Shown one piece after another: positions 7,377-16,683 of a DNA stretch of 64,000 nucleotides. The DNA lies in NCBI GenBank assembly GCA_008690995.1, contig VRMN01000025.1, forward strand, positions 1-64,000, given 5' to 3'. The position numbers and the translations under genes are program-made. The notes under the pieces are model-generated. The model searched no databases and was not told the DNA's origin. It worked only from the letters and a program-made list of their open reading frames with translations. Source of the stretch: Porphyridium purpureum. Taxonomy: Eukaryota; Rhodophyta; Bangiophyceae; Porphyridiales; Porphyridiaceae. Position 1 is the first letter of the stretch. Every line of letters begins with the position of its first letter.

Positions 7377-9842
7377 TCAGAAAACGTCTCCTTTTGAATC
7401 GATGGCAATCGGCGGTGCACCCCCGGGCCGTTTTTCAAAAGCAAGCTCTCGTCCAGCGCGCCACGTACCACCTTCTAGGATTTTGGCCATCGGCATCACT
7501 CTTTCCGTCTTGCCTAGGCGATCCCAGATTTCGATAGCAATCTTGTCGAGCAAGGATACTGTGATAGCTCTCCACTCCACAATAACAGGATCATCCACAG
7601 CAAAAGTCTTCCCAAATACTTCAGCTTCATTCTTTGGAACAAGAAGCTTCGTATCGAGCAGCAAACCACCATTCCTGTATTCCGCCAAGCCGGTGAGGAG
7701 CCACTGATCGACGAAAGTGACGCCTAGCCTCTCCAGAGGTTCAATAAGCGAGTACGTGAGCCACTGAGCAAGCTTGTGAAAAGGAACCATGTCCGCATAC
7801 CCCGGCGCCGAGGATTTGTTGAGGCGTACAAGACCATCATGCACGTATGCATCACCCACTCCCAGACCTGAATGATCTGGGAAGACTGAAGAAAGTCCGT
7901 CCATCACTGCCTGCCACAACACCCGAATCGAAACTCGCTGCGAGCTTGAATACGAATGTTTCAAAATGTAATCGACGATATTTCCTGGTCGAAAAACTCC
8001 TGTCGGGGATCCAAAGAACTGAGGCGAATTTTCCAATGCGAGTGCCAGCCTTTGGAGCATTTCATAACGCCCTTCTATGCCCACCAGTGGATTTCCTTCA
8101 TTCACCTGAAAACCCAGGCTCAAATCGGAAAGGTGCAGTGAACGTAACCCCATCGAATCCACACGCATCTCACTTTCGCAGGACGAAAAAGAACCATTTC
8201 TGAAAAGATCAAGAGATGCTATGGCCAAACCTTCGCTTCGCGAGAACGTTCGCTCTCCCCATGAATGGTCCGTGTACTTCCAGCCCAACCCAGCGCCAGC
8301 ATCCAGCAAAACAGACACAGTGCACAGGTCCACGTAACGGCGAGTTCTTTCGAGGGCATCGACATTAAATCGTTTCCAACGGGCACTCAATTCACCGACG
8401 CGGTCGATATCTCCAGACTCAAAGTGTCGGAAGCGTGAGTGGCGCGGAATTTGCAAATCTGGATAGTGCCGTTTCATGCAATTCAACACTGTACTCACAG
8501 TTGTGTCCATCTTTGAACGGTCAATTTCAAAACGGGCAAGCTCATGGTTCTCGGAGGCCAAATCGTGAAGGATCTTGCACCGCTTCCGTATGGTCTCCAA
8601 TTTAAATACCTCTCGGCGTTCAGCATTCTCATCAGTCTTGCGGGGCTGGAAGCCCTGGTAACCTGACGAAATCTTCGCGCTGATTTCAACGTACGCATCT
8701 GCAGGGACCATTTCTTCAGGCAACGACTCACGATTGACCACATGAATACGGCCGCACTCGGTGATTGCTTGGTATTTGTCCTTTGACATTGAAAGCAGAT
8801 AGTCAATTTTCTGGATGCCTAGCCAGTGGTATACATCTGGCATAAGCTCCTGCGCTCGCGCGTCCACCACACCGGCAATCTTTTGCGTCATTTCAAAGTA
8901 TGTCTCCGGTCGGTCGCCACCCTCTTGGTAGCGGCGAAGGTTGTAGACTCGGAATTTGGTGACTTCTCCCAGAGCTCGGCCCTCTTTCGCAAAGTAGGCA
9001 ATGACGCCGAAACCGTTCTTCTGCGCGGTCTCAACACCATGTTTGATTGCGTGGACAAGATACGGTCGGCAAGAACAAATGGAGGTCTGAAAGGCGTCAG
9101 ATCCAGTGCACTGATCATGAGGCCTCGAAGATACGGGACGAGTATTGTCATGGATTGCCGAGAAATCCCCAAAGCAGTAAACTGTGGTCCCACCCATTTG
9201 CGGCAAAAAAACATCATTCGCAGAGTCGAGTACGCCAGGGATCTGGGTCCAGTCAAAAAGAGCTTGCCGCAGTTTCCTTTCGTCCGCCTGAACTTTTGCT
9301 GCAATGGAAGGTATGTGCCAAACTGGATCGATTGCCACCTTAACGCAGTGGATCATGTTGTTTTGATCCACAATGTTTCCATCGGACAAGAGTTCACCTC
9401 GCAGCTCTGGGATATCCATGGATGCCAGCGTGGCCGAGATCGTAGGCCGTATCGCCTCCATCCCGTAAGGATCGAAGCTCGAAATTTTACGCCAATTCAC
9501 GCGAGTACGGGGATCATCCAAATGCGCTTTCAAGGGAGGCACGAGCCATTCTTTCAGATGCGGCTGCGGCTCCCCACGCAGAGACCCAAGATGCTTACCA
9601 CCTTTCCTGGATTCAGCAACTGCGTGATAAACCGCATGCGAGCCTCCGTACATGCCGGCGACACCCTCCATTCTTTGCAGTCGGTCGTGTAACCCCACCC
9701 AATCCACGTTCGTCGCATCGCCAGTCTGGCTGGCCGCGGCCAGGGTCGATCTCAGTCTCGCGTGCGGTCGGAATAGCGACGACGGCCCACGATGCGCACG
9801 CGAGGATGGCAGAGCATGGCGAATGAAAGTCAAATGTGACAT
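7377..9842 (-). CDS. URC1-URC4 fusion: GTP cyclohydrolase II-like domain joined to DUF1688 domain
   Basis: Two proteins of the fungal/bacterial URC uracil-degradation pathway appear in one chain. Numbering below is from an upstream ATG at 10046; the start used here is Met69 (9842), which gives an Arg/Ser-rich leader resembling an organelle presequence. Starts at 9923 or 10046 are also open. Residues ~115-475 are GTP cyclohydrolase II-like: C313, C324 and C326 form the C-x10-C-x-C zinc site of RibA, followed by EGRALGEVTKFRVYNLR, the counterpart of the RibA substrate loop, and a GI-x-KIDYLLS segment. Residues ~480-880 match DUF1688 (URC4/Urg3), including FHKLAQWLTYSLIEP and TGLAEYRNGGLLLDT. 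In yeasts such as Lachancea, URC1 and URC4 are separate genes needed to use uracil as nitrogen source. Family assignment is from memory of motifs; the exact reaction of URC4 is unknown to me. Confidence 0.8.
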   Translation of the reverse strand: MSHLTFIRHALPSSRAHRGPSSLFRPHARLRSTLAAASQTGDATNVDWVGLHDRLQRMEGVAGMYGGSHAVYHAVAESRKGGKHLGSLRGEPQPHLKEWLVPPLKAHLDDPRTRVNWRKISSFDPYGMEAIRPTISATLASMDIPELRGELLSDGNIVDQNNMIHCVKVAIDPVWHIPSIAAKVQADERKLRQALFDWTQIPGVLDSANDVFLPQMGGTTVYCFGDFSAIHDNTRPVSSRPHDQCTGSDAFQTSICSCRPYLVHAIKHGVETAQKNGFGVIAYFAKEGRALGEVTKFRVYNLRRYQEGGDRPETYFEMTQKIAGVVDARAQELMPDVYHWLGIQKIDYLLSMSKDKYQAITECGRIHVVNRESLPEEMVPADAYVEISAKISSGYQGFQPRKTDENAERREVFKLETIRKRCKILHDLASENHELARFEIDRSKMDTTVSTVLNCMKRHYPDLQIPRHSRFRHFESGDIDRVGELSARWKRFNVDALERTRRYVDLCTVSVLLDAGAGLGWKYTDHSWGERTFSRSEGLAIASLDLFRNGSFSSCESEMRVDSMGLRSLHLSDLSLGFQVNEGNPLVGIEGRYEMLQRLALALENSPQFFGSPTGVFRPGNIVDYILKHSYSSSQRVSIRVLWQAVMDGLSSVFPDHSGLGVGDAYVHDGLVRLNKSSAPGYADMVPFHKLAQWLTYSLIEPLERLGVTFVDQWLLTGLAEYRNGGLLLDTKLLVPKNEAEVFGKTFAVDDPVIVEWRAITVSLLDKIAIEIWDRLGKTERVMPMAKILEGGTWRAGRELAFEKRPGGAPPIAIDSKGDVF

Positions 9843-10076
9843 CGAGGCTGAGCGCACGGGATGGTTCCTCTTGCGCGCTGACTTGATCACGCAAGTACAG
9901 ACAGGGCGCAGGGCCGCGTTCATGCAAAGTACTGATTTGCAAATTAAGGGCCTAGAGAGGTGCGCGAGATTACTTACACTGTACACAAACAACCAATTTA
10001 AGTCTACAAATGAGCGCGGCAATTCGGGGCCATTGCCACAAGACATCGAAGAACTGGCCGATCCGGCTCGGCCGTC

Positions 10077-13000
10077 CTAGTCGCTTGATTCATCCAACCT
10101 CAAAAGGGCACGGCGGCACGTCTCGTACGTGTAAAAACTCACCACCGATACAGGGAACGCCTTCAGAAAATTAGGTATCCAGCCCCGATAAAGACGGCGC
10201 ACGCCGTACTCCTTCAGAAGTTCTCGCATTGTAGCACGCATAGAAAGAGGGGCGCGGGCTCCCTTCGAATCGGACATCACAGCAGCTCTGGCCTCCCAGC
10301 CCGCAGCAGCTGACAGCGATTCTGAGGCTGCGGCAGTGCCCCGCAAACCTGCGTTTTGCTGCTGCAAGTACTGATACAAGTGCTGAACCTGCATGCATCG
10401 CCTGCAAGTGTCCAACGGGTAAGATGCCGCTTGAGCAACAAGAGATGAAACAACTCCGCAGCTTATAGCAAATCCGGGTGTCGGGTGTCCAGAACCATCG
10501 TTCAGCTTGGGCAGCATTGGACGCAACGCTTCGTATGTCGCAAACGACAAACCCACGTACGGGAAGACACCAAGCATTGAGGCAACAAGGCCATGGTAAA
10601 GAGAGCCTGGGCCAAACGCACGACGTGCACCTTTTAGCCCGTCCAAAACACCTCGATGCGGATGGAAGGCGTTCGTTTGGACACTCAACCTCGCATGTAT
10701 TACATCAATTGGATACGTGATTAGTGTAGCAGCCATGCCGGCGGTTCCAGCCAGGACAATTGACTCCGCCATGGTAGGTCCGCTATTTCGTAAGGATTGT
10801 GCGGACGATGAAACACTGCTCTTCATCAAACCCGTGGATTTGAACACAGAGCTGCCCAGGTCGTACACTAATCGAAATTGATCAACCAGCAAAAGCTGCA
10901 AAAGAGCGGTGGGAATAATCCTCAAAATATTGGCACCATTACCGCGAAAGCCACCGGCAAGAAAAGATCCACGGTCATTTTGAATCATCCATCGAAATGT
11001 CTGAAAAAGAGTCACGCCTCGAGCGGCTGCTCCTGTTTGCATCAGAATTTTTGCCCGTTCTAGAGGAGCCACGACGCAGCGGGAGACGACACCCGCAATG
11101 ACGACACAAATCAGATGAGATATCTTGCTTCCTGACGAGCGCGAGTCAATTTGTGCAAGTGCTGTCCGGCCGGGCTTTACCCGTGCAAAGTAATCAGAAT
11201 TTCGTGTCTGCGCGCCGAGCAACGGATCCCCAACATCATGTAGTCCAGTTCCATGCTCGTAGTCATTTTGCGGTGGGGCTTCGAAGTCGTGAAGCATGTG
11301 CTTCATTAGAAAACGAATATCTTCCACGAAACGTGGCGGTAAAATGTCTTTCGACAGCTGACAGAATTCCTTGTACTGAATGACACGTTGCCCATCCTTG
11401 CCAAAAGCACGCTCACGGAGTTTTCGTGACTTTTGATCCGTATCATTCAATAATTCTTGTGCATGCTCATCTATCTCAGCGTAGTCGTTGAGTAACGACT
11501 GAAACTCTTCAAAGTCGACAAACCCAGAGTTGTTGCGGTCCATCAGCCGAAATGCAAATTGTAGCTCGGCATTTGGTTGGTTCAGCAAAATGTCAAAACG
11601 AACAAACTCCCAGAAGTCAAGCAACAAGTCGTCAACTTCCTCGTCAAGAAAATCATGGCGGTTCCCGGTCACTAGCATTAAGAGCAAGGCCTCGATTCGA
11701 CGTTTCTTCGGATTCGGAATATCTAGGCTCTCAATATTCGCGAAGCGAAGGAAGTCACGCCCTGTCATCATCTTCAATTCCGCAGAATCGCTACCTGGAA
11801 CACGATTAGGTCGTGAAACGGACGCATACTGGTTAAACACAGCCTTCAAATACTGAGTACCACCACCTAGACACAGCTGATGGAAACTTTCCGTGTTGAT
11901 GGCCCAACACTCCACATCGGTGCGGGCACGTACGGTTGCAGCTCGTGGTACATCATACATAAGACTAAGTTCGCCGAAGGATGCTCCTGGTCCCAAGGTT
12001 GTCACAAGATTCTCTGTTAGCGCAGAGTCACGATTGGGAGCAATTTCAGTTTTGCGTTTCCGCTGGGAATTTTTCTTCGGGTCCGACTTCTCGTTGATCA
12101 GCTTGGGGTGCGAGACCAACCTCTCTACTTCACCACTTTTGATGATGAAGAAGTTCTCTCCCCGGTCACCCTGCGAAAAGATAACGTCTCCGGCGCGAAA
12201 GGTGACTGGGAAGAAAGCATCAACTTCACGTGGTCCGATCCTATCCATATTTCGAAAAAGAAAATGGTTTTTGATGAGCTCCCGAAGCTCTCGGCGATCA
12301 AGTCGTGCGTAGACTTTGCCGGCGTCACTGCCCGCATCACGAAGCTTCTCGAAAGTTGGTCGATCCACGGTCCACAAGAGGCTCGGCTCGACGGCACGAA
12401 CTGTTCCCGTGCGCGGCACGTTGAAGGAGAAAGCAGTCATTCCACAGGACGTGCCTGGGCCTAACGTAGTTACAAGTGTCGGCTGACCGCGCTCTCCACC
12501 TTGTGCATAGCTTTTGTCGATGAATCGCTCCAGGCGCCCGCTTTCCACGATAAAGAAGGAGTCTCCGTAATCACCCTGATGGAAAACCACATCACCAGGA
12601 TTCAGAATAACCGCGCGAAAGCTTTTGATCAAATGGGCGCGCTTGTACTCGTCCGTGATGCTCGACGAAATAGGGGTTCGCTTCAAGACCTCCCGAATTG
12701 TGTGGCGCGACTCACGGCTTGGCGAATCCCCGGCCTTGACACCGTTCAACTCTGATATCTTTGCATGCCGAACTTTGATGGGCTCCTTATTACGGCGTGG
12801 CCACAGCCACTGACTAATATCCTCCTCACTGTCTTTTTTCTCCCGTTTGTTGGACGCCACGCTGCCTGCCTCTCCAGCTTTACGAAAGTGGAAGCTTTGG
12901 TCCTTGATGAATATTTCTTCCGAAAGACGCGCTCCGCGGAGCAAATGAACTCCCGGAGGATTCGTTTGCTCACTTGAAAAGTCCTTGGGGTTGTACCCAG

Positions 13001-13769
13001 CAGCGGGCGGGTAAGTTTCGAGCAGTCCTAAACGCTGATACGCAGCTGCTACAAGTTCTGAGCAAAACACCTTGGACAGATCGTCGACAGCCTCGAAAAC
13101 ATCTGCGTGGGCCCGCTTAATTTCCTCTTCCAGGCGGATCTGAATAACAGCCACTGCGCCCGCCACTCGCTTGCGCTCCGATTCCAGAGAACGCCTCTGG
13201 AACAAAGTCAGAGCCGCCTCCTCTAGTTCGCGGTTGATCTCTCGCAATTGAGCCTTTTTCTCTAACAGCAGAGCATGCATGCGTTCGCGCTCCTGCTTTC
13301 CTAACGGGTCAATCACGCTTTTGATCATCGTGCCGGCCGCAGACTCGTATGGGGTACCCAGCATTTCATTGGCAAAATCATACAAGGCTCTCCGATCTCG
13401 ATCGGAGCGCACGATGTTCAGACGACGAACTGCCACTTCATTGGACTTTGAGCGTGCCACACGCTCGGCTAGGCTGCGCAGTTTGACACCACCGAAATCC
13501 GCTTCCAGAAAGAGGAGTTCACCAGTGTCCGGGTGCTTGACAACCATACCCACGTGATCCCAGCGAGAATTAGACACCATCTTGGCGGCGGCGCACACAA
13601 GCATTGCATAGATTTTCATTTTCCGGCACGAGCGGTTGAAGAGCACGACATCACCCGAGTCTAACCCAGCGGGTAGCTGCGCCGCGCCGATAGGCACTGG
13701 GATTGCTGTATTGGATCCATCGCTTTCGGAAGGGGAGCGCTGGTGACCTTCAGCAGCAGACATTGCCAC
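10077..13769 (-). CDS. Papain-like/double cNMP-binding/EF-hand/mitochondrial carrier fusion protein
   Basis: One uninterrupted 1230-residue frame carries four kinds of domain. Residues ~37-275 resemble permuted papain-like (NlpC/P60-related, YiiX-type) proteins: WDHVGMVV with H72 and VFCSELVAAAY with C236, split by a charged coiled coil (~160-225). Two cyclic-nucleotide-binding domains follow (~380-480, ~502-640). The second has an intact PKA-type cassette, FGELSLMYDVPRAATV (598-613), with Glu and Arg; the first keeps the Arg but lacks the Glu. An EF-hand loop, DRNNSGFVDFEE (744-755), and a weaker partner near 788-802 come next. Residues ~883-1228 form a three-repeat SLC25 carrier with signature motifs PLERAK (902), PIDVIH (1020) and PLDTCR (1118). 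EF-hand carriers (ATP-Mg/Pi, aspartate/glutamate) are known; the other domains are not usual. A calcium- and cyclic-nucleotide-gated mitochondrial carrier is the natural inference. No N-terminal presequence is seen. Confidence 0.9.
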   Translation of the reverse strand: MAMSAAEGHQRSPSESDGSNTAIPVPIGAAQLPAGLDSGDVVLFNRSCRKMKIYAMLVCAAAKMVSNSRWDHVGMVVKHPDTGELLFLEADFGGVKLRSLAERVARSKSNEVAVRRLNIVRSDRDRRALYDFANEMLGTPYESAAGTMIKSVIDPLGKQERERMHALLLEKKAQLREINRELEEAALTLFQRRSLESERKRVAGAVAVIQIRLEEEIKRAHADVFEAVDDLSKVFCSELVAAAYQRLGLLETYPPAAGYNPKDFSSEQTNPPGVHLLRGARLSEEIFIKDQSFHFRKAGEAGSVASNKREKKDSEEDISQWLWPRRNKEPIKVRHAKISELNGVKAGDSPSRESRHTIREVLKRTPISSSITDEYKRAHLIKSFRAVILNPGDVVFHQGDYGDSFFIVESGRLERFIDKSYAQGGERGQPTLVTTLGPGTSCGMTAFSFNVPRTGTVRAVEPSLLWTVDRPTFEKLRDAGSDAGKVYARLDRRELRELIKNHFLFRNMDRIGPREVDAFFPVTFRAGDVIFSQGDRGENFFIIKSGEVERLVSHPKLINEKSDPKKNSQRKRKTEIAPNRDSALTENLVTTLGPGASFGELSLMYDVPRAATVRARTDVECWAINTESFHQLCLGGGTQYLKAVFNQYASVSRPNRVPGSDSAELKMMTGRDFLRFANIESLDIPNPKKRRIEALLLMLVTGNRHDFLDEEVDDLLLDFWEFVRFDILLNQPNAELQFAFRLMDRNNSGFVDFEEFQSLLNDYAEIDEHAQELLNDTDQKSRKLRERAFGKDGQRVIQYKEFCQLSKDILPPRFVEDIRFLMKHMLHDFEAPPQNDYEHGTGLHDVGDPLLGAQTRNSDYFARVKPGRTALAQIDSRSSGSKISHLICVVIAGVVSRCVVAPLERAKILMQTGAAARGVTLFQTFRWMIQNDRGSFLAGGFRGNGANILRIIPTALLQLLLVDQFRLVYDLGSSVFKSTGLMKSSVSSSAQSLRNSGPTMAESIVLAGTAGMAATLITYPIDVIHARLSVQTNAFHPHRGVLDGLKGARRAFGPGSLYHGLVASMLGVFPYVGLSFATYEALRPMLPKLNDGSGHPTPGFAISCGVVSSLVAQAASYPLDTCRRCMQVQHLYQYLQQQNAGLRGTAAASESLSAAAGWEARAAVMSDSKGARAPLSMRATMRELLKEYGVRRLYRGWIPNFLKAFPVSVVSFYTYETCRRALLRLDESSD

Positions 13770-14134
13770 CCGATAGCGCCGCGCGACAGCGTCTCGCCCT
13801 CACTCTTACTCGTAGACCTTCGAAAGGTCGAATTCAGCGATTCCAATGATCCAGTCTCGCGCGAGTGAGTACAGTACCAAAATTCAGAACTGAACCTTCT
13901 ATCCTCGTCATCATGTGTCCGTTCCGCCGAATGTGCCCCGGCAAGGACAGTCAAGGTTGCGGACGAAGCCAGCTCTAGTTTCCGCGGAAACAACAGCCAA
14001 GCAACACCCGAATCCTCAACGGGTGCGGTCGCCTTGGCCCGCTGTGTATCTTACAGTATCTGATTACTTCTGTACGTCCCATCTGCCCGTCGCCAGCGCG
14101 CAAGCCATCTCAGCTTTCGGTTAGAGACCAAGAG
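13770..14134. promoter_or_regulatory. Divergent promoter between the carrier fusion and acylphosphatase
   Basis: A 365-bp gap between two head-to-head starts, with no coding sign of its own. It contains a TACAGTAC motif near 13870 and a TGTACG near 14071, variants of the GTAC core seen at other starts in the window. No convincing TATA box was seen. Confidence 0.4.
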
Positions 14135-14560
14135 ATGGCGCACCAAGTCAAAATAGTTGTGCGCGGGACTGTGCAGGGCGTATTCTTTCGCGATGAAACA
14201 GTGAACAAGGTGGCAGAGATTAATGGTGGTCAGAACAAAGTCGTGGGGTGTGTGCGCAACATGGCAGACGGCTCCGTGTATATTTGCGCCCTGAGCGAGG
14301 ACAAGAGCGCGCTGGAGGAACTCTCGGCATGGGCTCACCATGGCCCGGAACGCGCAAAGGTGAAGAAGATTGAGGAGGAATGGACTTTTGTAAGGGACAC
14401 GTCCAAGTACTCGGACTTCACGAAGCTGAGAGGCTTGTACGCGGATCGTGCACAGAAGCATTTGTATAGTGCTCTTGCAGAGGATGGCACCGAAGGTCCA
14501 GAGCAGCTCACGCCCGACAGCGGTGTCGAGACAATCAACTCGCCGGCTGTTGAAGGGTAG
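14135..14560 (+). CDS. Acylphosphatase
   Basis: A small enzyme that hydrolyses carboxyl-phosphate bonds such as that of acetyl phosphate or 1,3-bisphosphoglycerate. The 141-residue product begins MAHQVKIVVRGTVQGVFFR and contains both family signatures: RGTVQGVFFR (residues 10-19), whose R19 binds the substrate phosphate, and GCVRNMADGSV (38-48), whose N42 orients the attacking water. The acylphosphatase fold needs about 95 residues; the remaining 45 form a Ser/Glu-rich tail without recognisable motifs. The start is the only ATG giving the full fold. The gene is intronless and diverges from the carrier fusion. The tail is longer than in the ~98-residue vertebrate enzymes. Confidence 0.93.
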   Translation: MAHQVKIVVRGTVQGVFFRDETVNKVAEINGGQNKVVGCVRNMADGSVYICALSEDKSALEELSAWAHHGPERAKVKKIEEEWTFVRDTSKYSDFTKLRGLYADRAQKHLYSALAEDGTEGPEQLTPDSGVETINSPAVEG

Positions 14561-14733
14561 GCTTTGACCTGGTCAAGCGAAGGTTTATCATCATTTACTT
14601 GTCTTCCTTTTTCTCCATAGAAGCGCTACGATTGAACGTGACCACATTCGGAAAACGGCCGCTCCTTTCAATCTTTCAACGTATACCTTCTCAATACATA
14701 TGTACTCCACATTGATCAATGGTTGACAAAGAT

Positions 14734-16683
14734 TTAAAGACTCAGGATTGATGTGTCTTGTGCAATGTGCTTTCCTGTCCGGGCAGCACGCTTCTCCATG
14801 AGAAACTTGTCGCGCTGACGACTCGCTTCGCGAGCCAATAACTCCTCACGCTCCAATTCCCTGAATCGATCACGAGTTTGGCACGTCTCACACGTACACG
14901 CTTTTTCATGATCGCTGGCAGCCTCCTCCACACACGTCGACAAGTCCTTCAAACTCTTCAAGCGGCCGTGCGAAAGAAATTCATCACGAAGACGCATCAT
15001 TTCCGATCGTTCCATTTCTTCAATCTCCATCTTCCGAAAAAGGCTCACCAGCTTTTCGGTTTCAGGAGTGGCGCCGTACGCCGCCGACGTCGTGACTGCT
15101 TCCGACTCGACAGCTTTCTCGTCCGACACTGCTTCAATATTTTGGGACGAATGGGGCTGCTCTTTCCTGACAGTTTCAAGCACCCTCTGCAAAAAGGATG
15201 GTGTCGTGCGCTCGCAATCGTCTCCACAAGGCGTTTCTTCCGTGTTTTCATGTTCCTCATCAAAAGTCGCCGTGAGCTCCAAGTTTTCCAATGGTTCTCC
15301 GGTACTTCCAGCTGCAGGTGCGTTCGCATAGTAATTACCTGACGCAGCCTCGTCCAGCATTTCCTGGGCCTGTCTTGGTGCGGATCCGGAGGCTTTCTCC
15401 CATGTTTCAGCTTCAGCTTCGAAAGCAGCTATCGTCTCTTCCTTTGCATTTGAAGGGTGGACTGCATTGTCGACTTGCTCACCATTCTCAGAGTCTTCAT
15501 CAATATTCCCTGGCAATAACGCCAAACCAAATAATTCAGCTGCACGCTCAACCTGCGGCAATACTTTCGATGAATTTCTGGTGTTTTCGCGGGATAACAC
15601 TAGCGGGTCGGATGATTCTGTGATGGCCCTAGGCGACTGCGGCAGGACCGGAAGAACTTGTTGAGGTTCGGGAGAAAACAATCCTTCTCCATTTGGTTCG
15701 GGCTTCTCAGCAACAACATCCGCCTCCTCTGAAACCGGCTCAGCTTTCTGCTCTACTTCACCAGACTCTTCCTCTTTCGGTTCAAGCTCGGCGGTCTCGT
15801 CAAAAGGAAGAGAGACTTGCTTCGCGTCATTAACAATGTCCACCAGCGCGTTTTCGGGCGTTCCTAGTTCAACGCTCCTTTCCGCAGTCATTTCCTCAAT
15901 TGCACTTGTCGATATTTTCGGCTCAGACACTTCTCCCGGAACAGCAGCAGAAGCTCCCGAGTCCAGGCAAGCATTAGTATTCGCATTTCCCAACCCTTCT
16001 GCGGTCTGTCTCTCGGGAGCTGCCGGCGCTAGAAGAGTTTTCCAATCGCGCAGGATCATGGAAGTGTGCTTAAAATCCTCACTACTGTTTCTCTTCCTTT
16101 CGCACGGTACGTCGCCGAGGTCCCTCGGAGACTTGGCCTCTGGTGTGATCGCCTCGAGTTCGCCCTTGGCTACAACAGGGGACACGTTATCGTACAAATC
16201 AACCGGCGTTGCGCCCTTCGACAGTGTAGATTTGGCATGCACAATGTCACCCTGAAACGCAGATGCACCTAAGAGGTCTGACGGTTCGATCTCATGCTCT
16301 TTGGAGATACTCAGCGGCGAGCGCTCAGCGTCTTCCAGGTGCACCGTATCAGAAAACATGGCTTTGGCGGCGTCCATTGCAGTTTCAACGACAGACTCCT
16401 CCCCCGGCTCAATCCTCCCTGACAAAGACCCTCGCCCATGATTGACTTTTTGCGTTGCGTCATCGCTTGAGGCAAACTTGCTGTTCCCACCCTTGCGCCT
16501 GCCCAGGAAAGGGACCAAGTTCCGAACTCTCTTGCCCGAGTTCTCGCGGGTCACGGCGCTGTGGAGCGCGTGGTCCTGATCAGCCGCTGAAGGCGGAGGA
16601 AGCTCATCCCCATGTGTCTCTTCGACCCTGCCAGTGCTGCTGGTGCGCTGGCCGAGAAAGAGCGTCTTGATCCTCTGCATCAT
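14734..16683 (-). CDS. Acidic, low-complexity orphan protein
   Basis: I do not recognise this 649-residue protein. The N terminus is basic with two related LGxR-type segments (TLFLGQR near 8 and VPFLGRRKGG near 57). The middle ~450 residues are rich in Glu, Ala, Ser and Pro without predicted fold and are probably disordered. The last ~100 residues are helical and charged, with repeated R-D-x-F elements (RDEFL, RDRFRELE, RDKFL) around a CTCETC cluster that could bind a metal or form a disulfide. No membrane segment or signal peptide is seen. Composition suits a scaffold or regulatory protein, which is a guess. The frame's length and its host-like base composition support coding. It converges on acylphosphatase, 173 bp away. 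Confidence 0.65.
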   Translation of the reverse strand: MMQRIKTLFLGQRTSSTGRVEETHGDELPPPSAADQDHALHSAVTRENSGKRVRNLVPFLGRRKGGNSKFASSDDATQKVNHGRGSLSGRIEPGEESVVETAMDAAKAMFSDTVHLEDAERSPLSISKEHEIEPSDLLGASAFQGDIVHAKSTLSKGATPVDLYDNVSPVVAKGELEAITPEAKSPRDLGDVPCERKRNSSEDFKHTSMILRDWKTLLAPAAPERQTAEGLGNANTNACLDSGASAAVPGEVSEPKISTSAIEEMTAERSVELGTPENALVDIVNDAKQVSLPFDETAELEPKEEESGEVEQKAEPVSEEADVVAEKPEPNGEGLFSPEPQQVLPVLPQSPRAITESSDPLVLSRENTRNSSKVLPQVERAAELFGLALLPGNIDEDSENGEQVDNAVHPSNAKEETIAAFEAEAETWEKASGSAPRQAQEMLDEAASGNYYANAPAAGSTGEPLENLELTATFDEEHENTEETPCGDDCERTTPSFLQRVLETVRKEQPHSSQNIEAVSDEKAVESEAVTTSAAYGATPETEKLVSLFRKMEIEEMERSEMMRLRDEFLSHGRLKSLKDLSTCVEEAASDHEKACTCETCQTRDRFRELEREELLAREASRQRDKFLMEKRAARTGKHIAQDTSILSL

